The notes under the pieces: generated by a model
What the model was told of the DNA's origin: nothing
The model's database searches: none
The model's input: only the letters and a program-made list of their open reading frames with translations
Shown: piece after piece, positions 1 to 10,402 of the stretch
Numbering within the stretch: position 1 is the first letter of the stretch
Layout of the letters: every line of letters starts with the position of its first letter
Source of the DNA: Athripsodes cinereus
Taxonomy: Eukaryota > Arthropoda > Insecta > Trichoptera > Leptoceridae
Direction: 5' to 3'
Assembly (NCBI GenBank): GCA_947579605.1
Contig: OX388325.1
Coordinates: 5,761,572-5,825,571, forward strand
Length of the DNA stretch: 64,000 bases
Translations under genes and position numbers: made by a program

Positions 1-414
1 TGAAGTCCATTTAATGTTAATGGAAAATCAACGGAAGTCCCACATACGTTATAATATTCCATCAGGGAGAAAAAATCATAGAAAATTTTGTTAGTGCCAA
101 AATCACGGGAGTCCAACATGCGTTGTTTATACCAACTATTTAAAACAATTACTTCAAGTCGGTGCCACAAATGTTTGTGCAGATATCGTTAGAGGATAAA
201 ACACGGAAGTCCATTTTATCTATAATTATCAATAAAATAATTATTTTTATTATCAAATATTAAAATAGAGCCTATCAAATGAAGATATTTTTTTACAGAC
301 TGAAATTATTCCAAATATTATGACAGTTATGATGTTTTGAAACTTGAAAATTCATATAATTGCCTCTCCTGCACATTTATTGTAATGTGACTCCCGTGGT
401 TTATCCTTTAAGGT
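1..414. other. AT-rich stretch with a recurring CACGGRAGTCC motif
   Basis: No coding region is apparent. A short motif of the form ACGG(A/G)AGTCC recurs near 33, 107 and 203. Its reverse complement lies at about 388-408 within a longer partial inverted match (GGATAAAMCACGG versus CCGTGGTTTATCC). This looks like the remnant of a small inverted-repeat element, but its edges are not clear. Confidence 0.35.
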
Positions 415-975
415 ACAGAATTAGTATTGAATTTCAGAATCATAAACAAAATTATTAAGCTGTGAGAATTATATTAATTTGTTTTTATTTTTAAGAAGTG
501 TTATTTTCATTGGTGTATTTCTCAATTACTTTTTTAGGATAATAATAATAATAATAATAAACTTTATTGCACAATAAGGAGCATACTTAATTACAAAGTT
601 ATATAATGTTATAAAATATTTTTTTTTAATTTTAATATCTTTTATATAATTTCTTTTACATTGTCTTTTATATGTTTCTATATCATTGACATTTGAATAT
701 GTTTGTGTTTTGTTTTGTTTTTTAATTTTATTGTTGTAAAAATTGTTTATATATATCATGCAATAAGGGCTTTTGCCGTAGGATGAATAAATAAATAACA
801 TAATATGATACAAATAAATGTAAATATGTCAAACTACATACAATACGACCGTGAGTGTTGACATGGCAGTGAAAGCATAGGATGAACAAGAGTAAATAGA
901 TTTGTTCACTTTGGATGAACAGTTTTGACACTTTCACTTTCTGGATGATCATCCAAAGTGAAACAGTCTAAATGC
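415..975. repeat. Dispersed repeat, copy 1 (partner at 5250-5515)
   Basis: The start (GAATTAGTATTGAA, then CAGAATCATA) and the end (GTGTTGACATGGCAGTGAAAG, split here into GTGTTGACATGG and CAGTGAAAGC, down to AAAGTGAAACAGTCT) are both found again at 5250-5515 in the same order. This copy is longer because AT-rich sequence with a (TAA)n run near 540-560 lies between the two shared parts. The family is not identified. Confidence 0.55.
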
Positions 976-1410
976 TAATTTACATACTCTTTCTCTTCCT
1001 CCATCTTCATTCAATTTCTCGTATAATAATAACTAGACAACCTTTTTTAAGATGTGCCGTTTTATGGAAAACCCACCGCAAGGGCCCATTCAAGAATCAT
1101 AACACCTCCTGAACAATAGGGTTTTTAACCTTGGCTTGAACACCTCCACACTCTTCAGAGTCCGCAAATATGTGTTAGCCAGCCAACTACCTTAAAAAAA
1201 AAACTACAACATTCTCATATTGAACAAGTTATTATTTCGCGAATACTAATGTTAAAGGAAAAAGTGACTATTTAATTCTAGTACAACATTCGAGGAAGTT
1301 AGTGATTTTATCGCAACGTCGTTAAGAGACAATTTGTATTTTTACTATTTTAAACTCTGTTGTATGTTTACGCGAATGTAAAGGAAAATATTTCAATAAA
1401 GATGTAAATT

Positions 1411-1940
1411 ATTATTATTGCAGAATAAAGGTGTACCTGGATGGAAGAGCGAGCGGCACAAAAATATTACAAAACGGCCTCCCACAGGGATCAGTGCTCT
1501 CCCCACTGCTGTTTAAACTTTATACTGCAGATATACCTAAAACTACATCTAGAAAGTTTATATACGCCGATGACGTAGCATTGGTGGCCCAGGCGAGAAC
1601 CTTTAATGAGCTGGAATCAACTATAAACTCGGATTTAGACAATTTTCAGAGATACTTGAAAGACTGGCACCTTCGCCCAAATCCCAAGAAGACAGTTGCG
1701 CTTGCTCTACACCTGAACAATAAAGAGTCTGAAAGAGAACTTGAACTGTACATGTGCGGTGAAAGAATACCAAATGAAAAAGCTCCAAAATATCTCGGAG
1801 TAAAAATTGACAGATCTTTAACATATAAAGCGCACACCGAAGGAGTCAAAAATAAAATAAAAGCCAGAAACAATATCATAAATAAACTGGCAGGGACTTC
1901 GTGGGGTAGCAGGCCAGCAACCTTGAGGACATTATACTGA
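1411..1940 (+). pseudogene. Non-LTR retrotransposon reverse transcriptase fragment (jockey-like)
   Basis: About 170 residues of open reading encode the middle and end of a reverse transcriptase palm. Visible are a GLPQGSVLSPLLF block, the catalytic motif YADDVAL (the aspartates of metal binding) and the downstream KYLGVKIDRSLTY block. These are typical of jockey-type LINE polymerases. There is no endonuclease, no N-terminal half and no C-terminal zinc-knuckle region, and the reading stops in the thumb region. It is a dead internal fragment. The exact clade is not certain from this part alone. Confidence 0.85.
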
Positions 1941-2142
1941 TTCAGTACTCTTGAGAATGTCCATTGAAGTGGGCGAAAACGTTAAGAGTTTAAATAAATA
2001 TAGTGAAAATATAAGTGTTTTAATTATTTATAAATTATTAAAAATCATTACAGAAGAAAAAACAGGTGTGGGACTAATAAGTGCCCAAGGAGAAAAAAAA
2101 ATGAAGAAAAAAACTTTTTTTTTTCATATTGTGTTTTAATTG

Positions 2143-2216
2143 GCAAGGAGAGGACGACTTGCATGTTTATTATAAGAAGTTGGTTCTCTGGCTACCCCAC
2201 TCATGAGATGTCGTGA
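2143..2216 (+). repeat. Family P repeat fragment (CTACCCCACTTGTGGGATATGCC-type)
   Basis: Contains a diverged version of the block GGCTACCCCACTTGTGGGAT followed by the GTGATGGTAT type end that recurs at least eight more times in the window. Preceded by the GAGAGGACRRYTTGCATGTTTATT block seen in fuller copies. Only the 3' half is present. Confidence 0.6.
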
Positions 2217-2846
2217 TGATATGGATAGACAGTTATAATTATTCACAGTAATATGCAGTGTCATAGAACATAAGTGTGTGTGTGTGTATGTTTGCATGTG
2301 TGACCTTGTCATCTCTTCCTCATAATTGTAAATTATACAATAAATACAATATAATAAGTATTATATCTATATGTGTAATATGTGTGTATGATGCAACATA
2401 TTATAATCTAGAAGAGGTGTGTCAATAAAATAATAAGAATAATTACTAAATAATAGTAATGAAACGAAAAACCCTAAATCAAATGCCTAATGAAAGCAAA
2501 ACATTGTTGCTTAACACATTCCAAGGGTTGAACTCAAAATGTTACATTAAGAATACGAGAACGAGGCTGTGACTAATTTGTCAGCATGAGACTTAATTTT
2601 AGAAATATTTTTACATTATCTGAAAATTTTATTATTCTTCAAAACATTTTAATTTTTATAGAAACCATAAGTTTATCCATTTGCCAACCGCATGCTGTGG
2701 GTTCAATATCCGGAGAGCGCAAAATAAGGCAACAATCTTCTTCAAATAATATATAATTCAAACCTAAAACCGATATTCTTGCTACACAAAAATAATTCAA
2801 CAGCGATGCAAGTGCCACCGTTATAAAATGTCTTAATTTTTTACAT

Positions 2847-3105
2847 ATGTCGCTCAGCGTTCAATACCGCGAATGTAACAATTACAAAATTTTGCAGGTG
2901 GACTAATAAACTGAATAAAAGTTACGTTAGCGCCGAGTCCATATTCACAATTTTGTTCCATACAGCATTCTAGCAGTTTGGACAATATTTGGGGAAGTTT
3001 ATGTATACACAATCGCGTATTTTAACATTCTGTACTAATATCTTAAAAACAAAAACTATGTCACCTAAATTGTCGAATTCGCGGTATTGAATGCTGAGCG
3101 ACGAT
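2847..3105. mobile_element. MITE with inverted termini (GTCGCTCAGC type)
   Basis: The left end CGCTCAGCGTTCAATACCGC is matched in inverse at 3075-3102 (GCGGTATTGAATGCTGAGCG) with a single mismatch over the outer 20 bases and partial matching further in. The span is about 260 bp with no coding sequence. A target duplication is not clear, so the superfamily is not assigned. Confidence 0.7.
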
Positions 3106-3391
3106 ATTATGAATACCATGCAAAGGAAATATACATATTTATTACATATAGTTGGAACGTCCTATACCTCACTTACAGGAAATGCCGTGACAATATAGAA
3201 AAATACTTATTTAATTCTCGTTACTATATTGACAGACTTTGAGTAAATACTAAGACACAGACCAAACCACTTAAACACATACACATACACATATACATAG
3301 TAGATTTGTTGATTACTCCACTCTGTAAATATGTATGTATGTATGCATTATCCTTATATAAAGTTTTTCCTTGTTCATAGTGTTAGTTATA

Positions 3392-3700
3392 TCTAATATA
3401 TAAAATTCTCGTGTCACAATGTTTGTTATCATACTCCTCCAAAACGGCTGAACCGATTTTGATGAAATTTTGTGTGCATATTGAGTAGGTCTGAGAATCG
3501 GCCAACATCTATTTTTCATACCCCTAAAAATTAAAGGTGGTCTACCCCAATTTTTTTTTTAAATTTTTTATGGTGAGGCATTAAAAAATACATACACCCC
3601 TAAATTTTCACCTTTCTACCATCAACCCCTATTTTTTAATAGCGATATTAGTAATCTAGAAATAATGTATATCGCAAAACAACGTTTGCGGGTCAGCTAG
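3392..3700 (+). mobile_element. Non-autonomous Helitron, copy 1
   Basis: Starts TCTAATATATAAAATTCTCG directly after an A and ends GGGTCAGCTAG directly before a T, with no target duplication. This is the Helitron signature (5' TC, 3' CTAG, insertion between A and T). Two related copies lie at 34538-34835 (minus) and 47815-48109 (plus). No Rep/helicase is present, so movement would need an autonomous partner. Confidence 0.8.
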
Positions 3701-3739
3701 TTTTATTCTAATATTTGTGAATCGCTAAACATGAATTCA

Positions 3740-3921
3740 TTTTTTTTTAAAAAAAGATACATCTGGGTTTTGTTATAAACCCAAATACAACTTTATACAC
3801 CTTACACAGTAAGCTACTAAAAGCTTGTGTCGTGAAAGGGGAGTTTGCTGGCACCTGGGATCGAACCACGGACCCCTTGTTCCGGAGGCCGAGACTCTAC
3901 CTCCAGGCTACCGACAAACTC
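3740..3921 (-). mobile_element. tRNA-derived SINE, copy 1
   Basis: Read on the minus strand, the head carries RNA polymerase III-like box A (TAGCCTGGAGGTAGAGTC) and box B (GGTTCGATCCC) sequences. It is followed by a body and a tail with the hairpin TTTGGGTTTATAACAAAACCCAG and an A-rich end. Other copies are at 4243-4760 (minus, interrupted), 41780-41956 (plus) and a tail-only piece at 13385-13445. Confidence 0.8.
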
Positions 3922-4049
3922 TATACATGATATATTTCAAGTATTTTCACATTGAGGAAGAAATAAAATATAATTTTAAATTATAAAACCTATTCTCTGT
4001 AAGTATTGTAACAGATGTTTGAAAAAATAAAGACATTTTATATCTTAAA

Positions 4050-4190
4050 TTCGACAATGAGGTTTGCCACCCATCCTGAATGCCTTAATTTTTATTGGAA
4101 CAGAGAGGACGGTTTGCATGTTTATTTCATCCAGCTGGTCTGCTGGCTACCCCACTTGTGGGATATGCCGTGATTGTAGTATAGTAGTAG
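4050..4190 (+). repeat. Family P repeat, near-complete copy
   Basis: Shows the longer form of family P: AATGAGGTTTGCCACCCATC, a middle block AGAGGACGGTTTGCATG, then CTGCTGGCTACCCCACTTGT and GGGATATGCCGTGAT, closed by a TAGTAGTAG run. The same order of blocks occurs at 22368-22515 and 30285-30445. Confidence 0.65.
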
Positions 4191-4242
4191 TTTCAAATCA
4201 ATTGAACTAAAAAACAAACATAGCCATTAACCATTGGCACTA

Positions 4243-4760
4243 ATTTTTTTTAAAAGATATATCTGGGTTTTGTTATAAACCCAAATACAACCTTATACAC
4301 CTTTTTTTTTTAAAGGGCAGCGCCGGCCACATACCTCGTGCCGTACCTGGAGATATGTATCTCCATAACGACACACACATGCACAAACAGGATTTAATGT
4401 CGCATTAAAGCGAGAAATGCTGCCCCGAGGGAGCACTCTAGATTTAGTGGCCACACACCAAAAATTTTGGTGCAAAAAGGGAAGGGAAGAAATGGGAATA
4501 TGCCTTCTTCTCTATGCAGTATCATTAGTTACTTGAAGGGGATATTAGGCTACCAAAGAAAGTACAGAAGTTTTTGAAGGCGAAAAAGTTTTTCCTTGTA
4601 GCCACTAAGTCCGCATGTCCTACAGGTCCAGAGGATGGACCTTTTACAGTAAGCTACTAAAAACTTGTGTCGTGAAAGGAGAGTTTGTCAGCACCTGGTA
4701 TCGAACCACGGACCCCTTGTTCACGAGGCCGAGACTCTGCCTCCAGGCTACCGACGAAGT
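4243..4760 (-). mobile_element. tRNA-derived SINE, copy 2, split by a LINE insertion
   Basis: The tail half (4243-4300) and the head half (4637-4760, with box A and box B like copy 1) are one SINE separated by the insertion at 4300-4641. The joint in the unbroken copy 1 lies exactly where the insertion sits here. Both sides of the insertion carry ACCTTTT, a likely target duplication. Confidence 0.8.
4300..4641 (-). mobile_element. 3' end of a CR1-like LINE, inserted in the SINE
   Basis: Read on the minus strand it runs from GGACCTGTAGGACATGCGGA to an A-run after CGCTGCCCTTT. The same 3' untranslated sequence follows the LINE reading frame at 54786-55110 on the plus strand, which identifies it. 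ACCTTTT flanks both sides. It is a 5'-truncated retroposed copy holding only untranslated sequence. Confidence 0.8.
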
Positions 4761-5249
4761 CAACGAACGAAATTATATGACATAATTTGTTAATTAAAAA
4801 CACTATTTAATTATGACAACTTTTATTGCAAAGACAACACTAAACTTCACATAAAATTGAAACGGTTCAACATAGAAATATTTTTTTTTGTGCTTGAATA
4901 TCTGTTTAATTTTCAGCTCCAGGCAGTTTTAGAAGGGTATGGTATTTTTTTAAACATTCTGACATGTGGAGTGCCACTAAGCATTTCTCACAGACCGTTG
5001 TTTCGCCGGCTTCGTGCTTTAATACCATAATATAATTGGCCAACGATTCGCCGACTTCGTGTGTCAATGGGTTAAACGATTATTCTATTACTAGTTAGAT
5101 TCATTACACCTGCATAGATAAAGACTTGGAAAATATAACTCCACACATACCACATCTACACGACCAACAAATTGTGCTATCTCCTTTAAGTAAGAGACAA
5201 GAAAGGTGTCTAGATGGTAACAAATTGTCTTAGACTGGTTTTATTCTCT

Positions 5250-5515
5250 ATGAATTAGTATTGAACGTCAGAATCATAGATAAAATAAATGCGATGTTGT
5301 ATCCTTACAAGAATTTTATTACTTGATTTAAATTTTATATAACTGTTATTATTCTTTTTTGTGCAAAAATATGTCAAATCACTGACAATATGACCATGCG
5401 TGTTGACATGGCAGTGAAAGCTTAGGATGAATAAATGACTCGTTCACTTTCTATGAACAGCTTTGACCCTGATACTCTCAATGATCAAATCTCCAAAGTG
5501 AAACAGTCTGAATGG
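5250..5515. repeat. Dispersed repeat, copy 2 (partner at 415-975)
   Basis: Shares GAATTAGTATTGAA at its start and GTGTTGACATGGCAGTGAAA plus AAAGTGAAACAGTCTGAATG at its end with the copy at 415-975, in the same order and orientation. No coding region. Confidence 0.55.
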
Positions 5516-5560
5516 TTCTTTAGACCGAACAAACACTTATATACAATGAAATCAAGAGTC

Positions 5561-5991
5561 ATATGAGTAGATACTTATCATACACCAATATGTCCATCAT
5601 AAGTGAAAATGAGATAATGGACATTTTTTGTTATCGTGAAATGTGGTATGGACATATTGGATTTAGAAGTACATCGACGGACATATCTTAATTTTTTTGC
5701 TGGCTTTTTATTTTACTTCTTTTCCTTGCTTTGTCAGGATCAACAATTTTAACAATTGTATCCATTTTAACTGCTATAAGTATTATTTTTTTAATAAAAT
5801 GGCGGAACAACACAGCACACGCGACATTTGAATTTGATTTTTTAGACAGTATTTTTCTAATAAATCTGTGGACATACGTGATTAAGATCAAAACTAAACC
5901 AAAGTAAAAACGATTCTCTATGTGCCCATATAATAAAGTGAAATTTTGTACCTGGTGGACATACCGGAGATTGATAAGTATCTACTCATAT
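5561..5991. mobile_element. MITE with a perfect 20-bp terminal inverted repeat
   Basis: ATATGAGTAGATACTTATCA at 5561-5580 is matched exactly in inverse at 5972-5991. A weaker second tier of matching (CAATATGTCCATC versus GGTGGACATACCGG) continues inward. The 431-bp element holds no convincing protein; a 67-codon minus-strand reading inside it shows no known domain. A target duplication is not clear. Confidence 0.8.
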
Positions 5992-6049
5992 GTACTTAAA
6001 AAAAATCTGTATGAATGAGCATGAAACTGTGAGTGCTACGATATCTACT

Positions 6050-6170
6050 CACAGATTGTGAACCAATAATGCAAACCAGAGACAAAATAATTGTCTCCCT
6101 CTTCTCTGAACAAGAACAGATCAAAGAAAAATCTAAATTTGTCTGTGGGAAGACATCTAAGGACTAAATC
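6050..6170 (+). repeat. Dispersed repeat (partner at 17220-17350)
   Basis: Runs from ACAGATTGTGAACCAATAAT to TGTGGGAAGACATCTAAGG. The same start and end, with a diverged middle, occur at 17220-17350. No coding sequence or inverted termini. Confidence 0.5.
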
Positions 6171-6276
6171 TAAAAACGGACTACATTATAAGTGTTTTAA
6201 ATTTTTTACACTATAAATTTTATTTCATTTTCATGTATTTTATTTTATTTCATTTTCATGTATTTTATTTTATTTG

Positions 6277-6402
6277 GGTTAGTTGGAAGATATCGCAACT
6301 CTGCGATAAACTCGCCCGTTGTACAGATTTTTTCATGCATGTTGTATAAAATTCCTGTTATCATATTCTGCACAATAAAGTTTATTATTATTATTATAAG
6401 TC
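6277..6402 (+). repeat. Family T retroposon tail
   Basis: Carries the block GGGTTAGTTGGAAGA followed by GATAAACTCGCCCGT and ends CACAATAAAGTTTATTATTA, a polyadenylation-signal-like end running into (TTA)n. Related tails are at 43433-43562, 58395-58535, 59186-59325 and 61507-61640, with inverse pieces near 19035-19110 and 21520-21590. Such ends are typical of insect non-LTR retroposons or SINEs. Confidence 0.6.
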
Positions 6403-7075
6403 AAGATGGGCATTTTTATCTGTTGCACATTTAATCCTTCGAAAATAAGTGACACTGTGAAAGAAAGAAAGTATTAGGGTTGAAAATATTTTGCAATGGA
6501 GATTCTCATCATTGCAATGTATCAAAGGTGTGATTATTCTGTGAATAGATTACAATAAAATAAATAAAATGCCAACACTCAAGGAACCAAAGAACCGTGG
6601 TTCGCCGATCCTCGGATTAAAAATTGATTACGCACACATTTGATAGCTTGGTAGCATAAATCAGAAAACATTAATCAATCAAATAAAATACCTACTAACA
6701 TAACTTGACAATTTTATCATATCACTTAAACAGTGTGAATAATAATAATAATAATAATCTATAAAACCTTTGACCTCTTTCCAAGTGAAAATAATATAAT
6801 ATATACCATATAGACAGGATATAACTGGGCTAAAGAGGTTTTCTTCCCCTAAAATAGGTCGGATGTAATAAACGCATTCCACCCACCCTATAATTCTCCC
6901 CCTAGGCAGGATCGAGTTGTATAATATAAAGCTAAAGTTCTATGTACTCCTAGCAATGTACCCACAAGGCTCCACAGGTAGGTCAAATAATTCGGCACAT
7001 TTTTTAGCATTCATTGTCGATTTTAATACTATTTAAATGCTTTAATTGTTTCATTATAATAATAATGACACTTAC

Positions 7076-7189
7076 CTCTCCCAGGAATGCTGTAACATCG
7101 TATACACTATTGTGAATTATAATCCAAGTACTCTTGTTATCGTTGTGTTTGCCGACTTCTTCGCGTGAAAATAACTTGGTTTCTGCCAT
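7076..7189 (-). CDS. Cytochrome b5, first coding exon (partial gene)
   Basis: The 38-codon exon starts with ATG at 7189 and ends at a GTAAGT donor just below 7076, in phase 0. It encodes the start of a cytochrome b5 fold: the acidic-basic MAETKLFSREEV leader, then STWIIIHNSVYDVTAFL, which matches the first beta strand and helix region before the family's heme-binding HPGG loop. Cytochrome b5 is a small heme protein, usually tail-anchored in the endoplasmic reticulum, that passes electrons to desaturases and P450s. The HPGG exon, the second heme histidine and the membrane tail are not found in 1-7075, so they should lie beyond the left edge. A cytochrome b5-related protein is possible, since only the N-terminus is visible. 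The gene lies head to head with CISD3, 869 bp apart. Confidence 0.82.
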
Positions 7190-8058
7190 TTTAATTTATT
7201 TAATACGTAAATTTATCTATAAAGAAGAGAATAACTATTCAAATAATAGTAGTTTCACACGACTTCTATCGCTGCGGCACGCAGTTCAAAGTACAAAAAT
7301 CAACTATATAATATAAGGAAAATATTTTACGTGATTAAACTCTTTCAATTTGTACAATCCACCCGCGATAACTTTGAAAATCTACAATAAAATGATTGCG
7401 ATATAATTCTACGTGATTTTGTATTTGATTTTTTCAATTATTTCTGACGCAATACAACCCCAACACGGCGAACAACAGAATAATGACGAATGAAATATGT
7501 AAAATAATTATCAAACACAGAATAATGAAATGTCAGCGAGCATGTCACGTACGTAGTGAATTCAGTGTTGCTACTGTAAATATTTTACTCACAGTGTAAC
7601 TATAAATTAAATGTTATTATGTTAATTTAAAAATAATATTTCTAACGCTGCATGTTAAATTGATTTTTCTTTTCATTTCACATTATTGAATTTAACATAT
7701 TAAAGCTTTATAATATGTTAATAACTATAGTCAAATAACATTTCGTTTGTAATATGCTTGTGCTTGATTACCTATTTATGAATTTGCAGAGTGACCCGTG
7801 AAATGAATAATTTAATTCTAAATATTTTGATTTAGGGGCAAATAAAAGAAATAATATGAAATTGTTCTTTGAATAGCTTTTAAACTCTAATTATTAACGT
7901 AGTAGGTATATTATTATTTCAATAATAGTAACACTTTTACGGCCCGTTTGACAGGAGTCAGGAGCTGACATTTGATAGTTGAGGTTATGTGTTGTGGATA
8001 AGGATTTTATGTAAGAAGATAAGTTTATAAATATAATTCAATAAATATTCGACGTAAA
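7190..8058. promoter_or_regulatory. Shared 5' region of two divergent genes
   Basis: This 869-bp AT-rich stretch separates the start codons of cytochrome b5 (minus) and the CISD3-type gene (plus). It must contain both 5' untranslated regions and probably both promoters. No repeat family of the window intrudes, in contrast to the flanks. I cannot point to a clear TATA box or initiator. Confidence 0.45.
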
Positions 8059-8968
8059 ATGGCGTTACTGGGGAAACTGCGACTATTCAATATCACGAAA
8101 TTGCAAATCACACAATGTGTAAGTAAAATTTATTTATCATTTAATAACATCTGAATTGCGCTGTAACGCACTTTCTTTTTTATAAACTTTGTTGTTGTTT
8201 TTCTTTTCAGGCGAATGCTTCAGGTAGATTCAAAGACAAAGTGCCCATACCTCAAAATCCTCTTAAGGATGTATATGCATGCAATCACCAAACTGACAAT
8301 GGAGAAATTTATGATAAGAAGCCTTTCAAAGTGAAGCTGGAAGCTGGCAAAAAATATTCTTGGTGTCTTTGTGGCAAATCACGTACCCAACCTTTGTGTG
8401 ATGGCACACATAAAGATATATTCCTTAAAATCAAAATTAAGTAATTATTGAATTTTATTTTATATTTAATAAGATTAAGTCGTTATGTGATAGAGTGAGG
8501 AATGTGGATATTAGAAGAATGAGTGGATGCAAGAGGAGTGTTGTGGATAGAATGCGTGTAAATAAATTGAGATGGTTTGGTCATGTGGAACGAATGGAAG
8601 AGGATATACTTGTCTGAAAGTAGGGGTGTGTGGAAGCGCGGGTTTCCGAGAACTACATGGCCATGTAGATCAAATTCTCAAGGAACCCCATGTATTGAGT
8701 AAGAGAAATTGACGTGCGTGCATGAGAAGTTGTATGAATGTTCTGAAATTGCGCACAAACAAGCAACATTCATTTACTAAATACAGACTGAACTGTTTAT
8801 ACAAAAAATTTTTTTTTTTTTATTTCTTTTGCTTTTAGACCCATCATATTTTTAGTCCCGGAGACAAAGGAATATTGGCTCTGCAACTGCAAACAAACGA
8901 GCAATAGACCATTCTGTGATGGGACGCACAAGAGGCAAGATATACAGGAAGCTCATGTCAAAGTTTAG
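8059..8968 (+). CDS. CISD3: CISD3-type mitochondrial protein with two CDGSH iron-sulfur domains
   Basis: Coding exons are 8059-8118, 8211-8440 and 8839-8968 (60, 230 and 130 nt; 139 residues), all with GT-AG borders and matching phases. Residues 1-30 are basic and lack acidic residues at first (MALLGKLRLFNITKLQ), as expected for a mitochondrial leader. The first CDGSH motif (WCLCGKSRTQPLCDGTH) is in exon 2 and the second (WLCNCKQTSNRPFCDGTH) in exon 3. Each supplies the three-cysteine, one-histidine set for a 2Fe-2S cluster. Two such motifs and no membrane helix distinguish CISD3 (MiNT, matrix) from single-domain CISD1/2. The family binds labile 2Fe-2S clusters and is linked to mitochondrial iron handling. 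The length is close to the human protein. Intron 2 contains a LINE fragment. An AATAAA at 9048-9053 could be the polyadenylation signal. Confidence 0.93.
8476..8755 (+). mobile_element. LINE fragment (family A) inside CISD3 intron 2
   Basis: Closely matches the fragment at 11095-11580: both contain the coding block for GCKRSVVDRM followed by VNKLRWFGHVERM. This copy has several small deletions and stops. It is the C-terminal part of a non-LTR reverse transcriptase, dead, lying between the exons that carry the two CDGSH motifs. Confidence 0.75.
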
Positions 8969-9047
8969 GGCGAAAAAAAAATCACCCTCTAAAATATATT
9001 TAGATATTTTATGACCAAAGGTTCTTGGTGGTATTACATTATATAAT

Positions 9048-9053
9048 AATAAA
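9048..9053 (+). terminator. Candidate polyadenylation signal of CISD3
   Basis: AATAAA lies 80 bases past the stop codon of the CISD3-type gene. No other canonical signal lies nearer. Confidence 0.45.
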
Positions 9054-9286
9054 CTTCTTCGAACTGAAGGTTAAGGTTAGGTTAGGTTTAATCAAACACA
9101 TCTTCATTCTATCTCATTTTCTAAACATACAGCTGTCCAGAGAATTTAATCTACATGGGCAAACCAATGAATTCTCGGACATTCTGGGCTTTATTATATC
9201 CCCTACAATGGACAAACTAGATAGGTATTGATTATTACACTGAGCAATCCACATTGTCACAATATCTACTGCAATACCCTCTAGGG

Positions 9287-9505
9287 CAAGCATGTCAAAT
9301 TCAAATCCTAACACGGGCCAAATAAAAAGTTAAAAGTTTATGTGGGCCACAAAAAAAAATGAAAAACTAGGTTTATTTTGAAAAGTATAAAAAATGGTAA
9401 AATTAATTAAGAGTATTTTTTGTACCGTTATGTTTTGTACTGCTAGTGGGCCGCAAAATTACACGTTGGGGGCCGCATGCGGCCCGCAAGTTTGACATGC
9501 TTGCG
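9287..9505. mobile_element. hAT-type MITE with 8-bp target duplication
   Basis: The ends CAAGCATGTCAAA and TTTGACATGCTTG are inverted copies. The element is flanked on both sides by CTCTAGGG (9279-9286 and 9506-9513). An 8-bp duplication is the hAT mark. The interior has the GGGCCGCATGCGGCCCG palindrome common in such elements. 219 bp, non-coding. Confidence 0.88.
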
Positions 9506-9611
9506 CTCTAGGGTATCCTTCGTGGTGATATTTTGACATTAATAATGTTCAAGATGCAGTAATCAAATGTAACTTTCTCTGTCACTGCAACAGGTTGTAT
9601 ATATAATGAGT

Positions 9612-10177
9612 TACAATCCATTGGATTGGTCTGCAACGAGTTTGGACTTTCTTCTCCACTCCTCCCTATTCTCAGCCAGTCTCTTCAACTCCATGTATGA
9701 GCCACAGATCATGTCCCTCTTCAGTTGGTCCATATAGGCATCTCTCGGTCGGCCTCTGCCATTTGTGCCTTCGGTCCTGCCCTCTGCGATTGCGATGAGC
9801 AGTCCTGAGTGCCTGATGTTGTGGCCAATCCAGTTAGCTCATTGTTGGCAGATTCTTTTGAGGAGCTGCCTTTTTTCGCCAGCCCTGGTTAACACTTCTT
9901 TGTTTTCGACGTGTTCCGACCAATGAATCTTCAGCATGGGTCTATAGCACCACATTTCAAATGCCGCTAACCGTCCGCTTTCACTCTTGCTGATGGTCCA
10001 CGTCTCGCACCCATATAGCAAAATGCTCCACACAAGGGCTTTAGTGAGATTCTTCCTCACGCTTAGATCAATATTAGGGGATTCTAATATTTTGGATTTT
10101 TTGTTAAAGACAATTCGTGCCTGGTTTATTCTGCTCACAATTTCTGATTTGAAGCGTCCGTGGAGGTTGTATAACAA
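9612..10177 (-). pseudogene. LINE reverse transcriptase C-terminal fragment (family B, RTE-like)
   Basis: The minus strand encodes the end of a LINE polymerase: a SILLYGCETWTISK block, FEMWCYRPMLKIHW, then after one in-frame stop near 9839 the reading resumes with WIGHNIRHSGLL, GRGRPRDAYMDQL and ENREEWRRKSKLVADQ. The order matches the last third of RTE/BovB-like polyproteins. Truncation plus the internal stop make it a pseudogene. Confidence 0.82.
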
Positions 10178-10402
10178 ATGAATAATTTTTCATAATTTAA
10201 GTGGCAGCTAGAATGAGGTATCATGAGCTTGTTTCTTGGAGAATACAGAAATGAATCTTCCTGAGTTTTACTTATGCTGCAAATGCAAATTTTCATTGAG
10301 ATAAATGTTTATTTGCTTTGCTAATAATTGATATCCCATTTTTTGTTTCAAGTGTTGAAGTTGTATTTGTTGCGATTTCGGATTCAATGTCAGTTGAAAA
10401 TA

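Noticed and set aside
3817..3920. A tRNA gene on the minus strand
   Set aside because: Box A and box B are present, but the sequence continues into a SINE body and tail found in three other copies, and acceptor-stem pairing is not visible.
5688..5891. 67-codon minus-strand reading, considered as the membrane tail of cytochrome b5
   Set aside because: It lies wholly inside a MITE with perfect 20-bp inverted ends, lacks a tail-anchor pattern and has no splice context.
7134..7316. 60-codon plus-strand reading over the cytochrome b5 exon
   Set aside because: Antisense of the b5 exon, which has clear family residues and a donor site.
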